Below are positions 62,695 through 64,000 of a DNA stretch of 64,000 bases, piece by piece. This DNA is from Pirellulaceae bacterium. Lineage in GTDB: Bacteria > Planctomycetota > Planctomycetia > Pirellulales > Pirellulaceae. Location of the stretch: contig JAQWSU010000044.1 in NCBI GenBank assembly GCA_029243025.1, positions 1-64,000 on the forward strand. Direction: 5' to 3'. Under the pieces are notes generated by a model. It was not told where the DNA came from. It saw nothing but the letters and a program-made list of their open reading frames with translations, and searched no databases. Made by a program: the position numbers and the translations under genes. The number at the start of each line of letters is the position of its first letter. The first letter of the stretch is position 1.

Positions 62695-64000
62695 CTAGGC
62701 CGATGGTCGGCGTGTTGTGACTGTCGTTAAGCTAGCGATAACGATAACGAGGAAAAGCGAAACGACCAGGGTCTTCCAGAGAGGAATCCTGAGCTGCGAA
62801 TCGAAATCGAGATCGAGTACAAGTGGGGCATTCTCGGCAACTTGAACGCTACGACTGAAGGCGTAAACGGTTCCCTCTTCGGGTAGGCTGATCAGCATGG
62901 CCTGAGGGGCTGGGTCGGTGGTGTGTTGATGTTGAACCAGACGTCCCGCAATTTGTTGCAGAATCGCATTGTCTTCGGACGTATTGCCTCGCAGTAATTG
63001 ACTAAGCTCCTGAGGGCGGAAGTTTAATTGGTTTTGTTGCAGAATCGGATTGTCGGCAGCAGCTTGCCGTAACTGCTGGTTGTCTGCAATGGCTGTATCG
63101 TTCTTGTTGTTGTCCAGGTAGAGTCGCTGCCGGCGCGTGTTGAGTCCGACAATTGCCTGTTGCGTTTGTAGGTTTTCTAATTGTACGCGGGCATCTTCAT
63201 TGGACGCTGCGTCGAGCGCGTATTGGTTGGCTACGCTGTTGAGTGCCCAGCGAGCTTTGGTTTGTTCGCCTGCTTGAAGGAGATCGTTGGCTTGCTCCAG
63301 GAGTTGAGCGGCTTGCTGGGCTTGGACCTCTCGCTTTCCGCTGATCTTCGAGAGATAACTATCAACGTCGTAAGTTGCCTGATTCAGTTGACGAACGAGT
63401 TCGAGGTTTCCGTCATGATCAGTTAATTCAAATCCATGGGGCGCTACGACATTCCATTCGATGTTTTCCAGAGGTACGTTAAGATTTGGGCTGAGCAATC
63501 TCAGCTTATTCAAACGCTTGCCGGGCACCGAATAAACAAAACGTACTTTGGCAGTCCGATCATCGATACCCGGCAAAATGTAGAACTGCCACTCGTTCGT
63601 TTCACCGGATTGGCGGATCGAATGGACGCTTTCGCCGTTTACAAAAATGCTGAATAGTTCGCCGTTGGCTGGTAGACCGACAATTAAGCTACTGCGTTGG
63701 ATCACTTCCATGGTTACATCGACTGCCGTCAGTTGATCGCCGCTTGGCGAAAGCACGGTGGTCAATGAGCCCTTAGCGACCCGTAGTTTGAGGGCATCTG
63801 CGAGAGAATGACGCTTGGCTTGGACTTGAAGCGTATTTTCAGGGTCTAAAGCTCGTAGAGCGAGTGCTGGTGCATTGCGATTGCCTGCGTCACGCAGTTT
63901 TTGCGGAAAGGTGTTCCAATCGGCTCGTTGCCATCCTTGCGAGAGAGGAGAGTGCTCGATTTCCAGGCGTCCGCCCGCGCGGACGCTGAAATAGTAGGAA
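62695..64000 (-). CDS. Membrane-anchored protein of unknown function (5' partial)
   Basis: The reading frame is open from its stop at 62695 to the right edge, 435 codons, so the 5' end is outside the window. The visible part begins YYFSVRAGGRLEIEHSPL and is beta-rich (FVNGESVHSIRQSGET, AKVRFVYSVPGKRLNKL). It continues with a Gln/Ala/Leu-rich helical stretch (about 200 residues, AQQAAQLLEQANDLLQAG, RRQRLYLDNNKND). The end is a second beta-region (PLVLDLDFDSQLRIPL) and one C-terminal membrane helix (TLVVSLFLVIVIASLTTV). A large exported protein anchored at its C-terminus is the simplest reading. Family not recognised. Confidence 0.75.
   Translation of the reverse strand, partial: SYYFSVRAGGRLEIEHSPLSQGWQRADWNTFPQKLRDAGNRNAPALALRALDPENTLQVQAKRHSLADALKLRVAKGSLTTVLSPSGDQLTAVDVTMEVIQRSSLIVGLPANGELFSIFVNGESVHSIRQSGETNEWQFYILPGIDDRTAKVRFVYSVPGKRLNKLRLLSPNLNVPLENIEWNVVAPHGFELTDHDGNLELVRQLNQATYDVDSYLSKISGKREVQAQQAAQLLEQANDLLQAGEQTKARWALNSVANQYALDAASNEDARVQLENLQTQQAIVGLNTRRQRLYLDNNKNDTAIADNQQLRQAAADNPILQQNQLNFRPQELSQLLRGNTSEDNAILQQIAGRLVQHQHTTDPAPQAMLISLPEEGTVYAFSRSVQVAENAPLVLDLDFDSQLRIPLWKTLVVSLFLVIVIASLTTVTTRRPSA

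Overview
The window looks like chromosomal DNA from a marine-type planctomycete (Pirellulales-like). The evidence is the protein families present: paired DUF1549/DUF1553-cytochrome (PSCyt1/PSD1) and DUF1501 proteins, a DUF1559 protein with a prepilin-type N-terminus, giant lamin-tail/CotH/dockerin-like proteins, PEP-CTERM proteins, a PVC-type haem-binding dehydrogenase, sulfatases and an alpha-L-rhamnosidase. I saw no rRNA, tRNA, CRISPR array, transposase or classical transcription factor gene.

Layout. 1-4.4 kb: tail of a PEP-CTERM gene and a lamin-tail/CotH/dockerin-like giant protein. 5.0-7.6 kb: a two-gene mini-NRPS (adenylation plus carrier protein, then thioesterase) with no condensation domain. 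8.2-12.2 kb: a PHP/CehA-like hydrolase and a double alpha/beta hydrolase. 12.7-15.2 kb: two PEP-CTERM proteins. 15.6-19.3 kb: a probable iron-responsive operon with a strong Fur-box-like palindrome, then a DUF1559 protein, HemP, a small secreted protein and three TPR paralogues, the last truncated. 20.0-28.2 kb: a second CotH giant protein and two paralogous PEP-CTERM proteins with doubled discoidin-like domains. 28.3-33.5 kb: a PSCyt1/DUF1549/DUF1553 gene, a DUF1501 gene and a lipoprotein gene. 33.6-38.2 kb: a 1540-residue PVC haem-binding dehydrogenase. 38.6-40.5 kb: a potassium channel and a thioredoxin-like gene whose redox motif contains an in-frame TGA (U-P-G-C). 41.8-44.0 kb: a PHP-like hydrolase. 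44.1-45.5 kb: a scarred locus with a ferredoxin whose 3' end is frameshifted by a 19-bp tandem repeat, a 5'-truncated TPR gene and a 5'-truncated NRPS gene joined head to head. 45.8-49.0 kb: two sulfatases. 49.1-54.3 kb: a leucine-rich lipoprotein, then an SGNH-hydrolase/polysaccharide-deacetylase/rhamnosidase reading frame split by one in-frame stop. 54.4-58.4 kb: a second DUF1501/DUF1549-DUF1553 pair. 59.0-64.0 kb: two unknown secreted proteins and a partial membrane protein.

Most genes encode exported proteins suited to polysaccharide attack (sulfatases, rhamnosidase, deacetylase, CE15-like esterase) and to planctomycete-specific periplasmic cytochrome systems. The items most worth following are the candidate selenocysteine thioredoxin-like gene, the Fur-box/HemP/TPR operon with its degraded TPR-NRPS relative 26 kb away, and the tandem-repeat frameshift in the ferredoxin gene. 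All calls come from reading the sequence; no database search was run.
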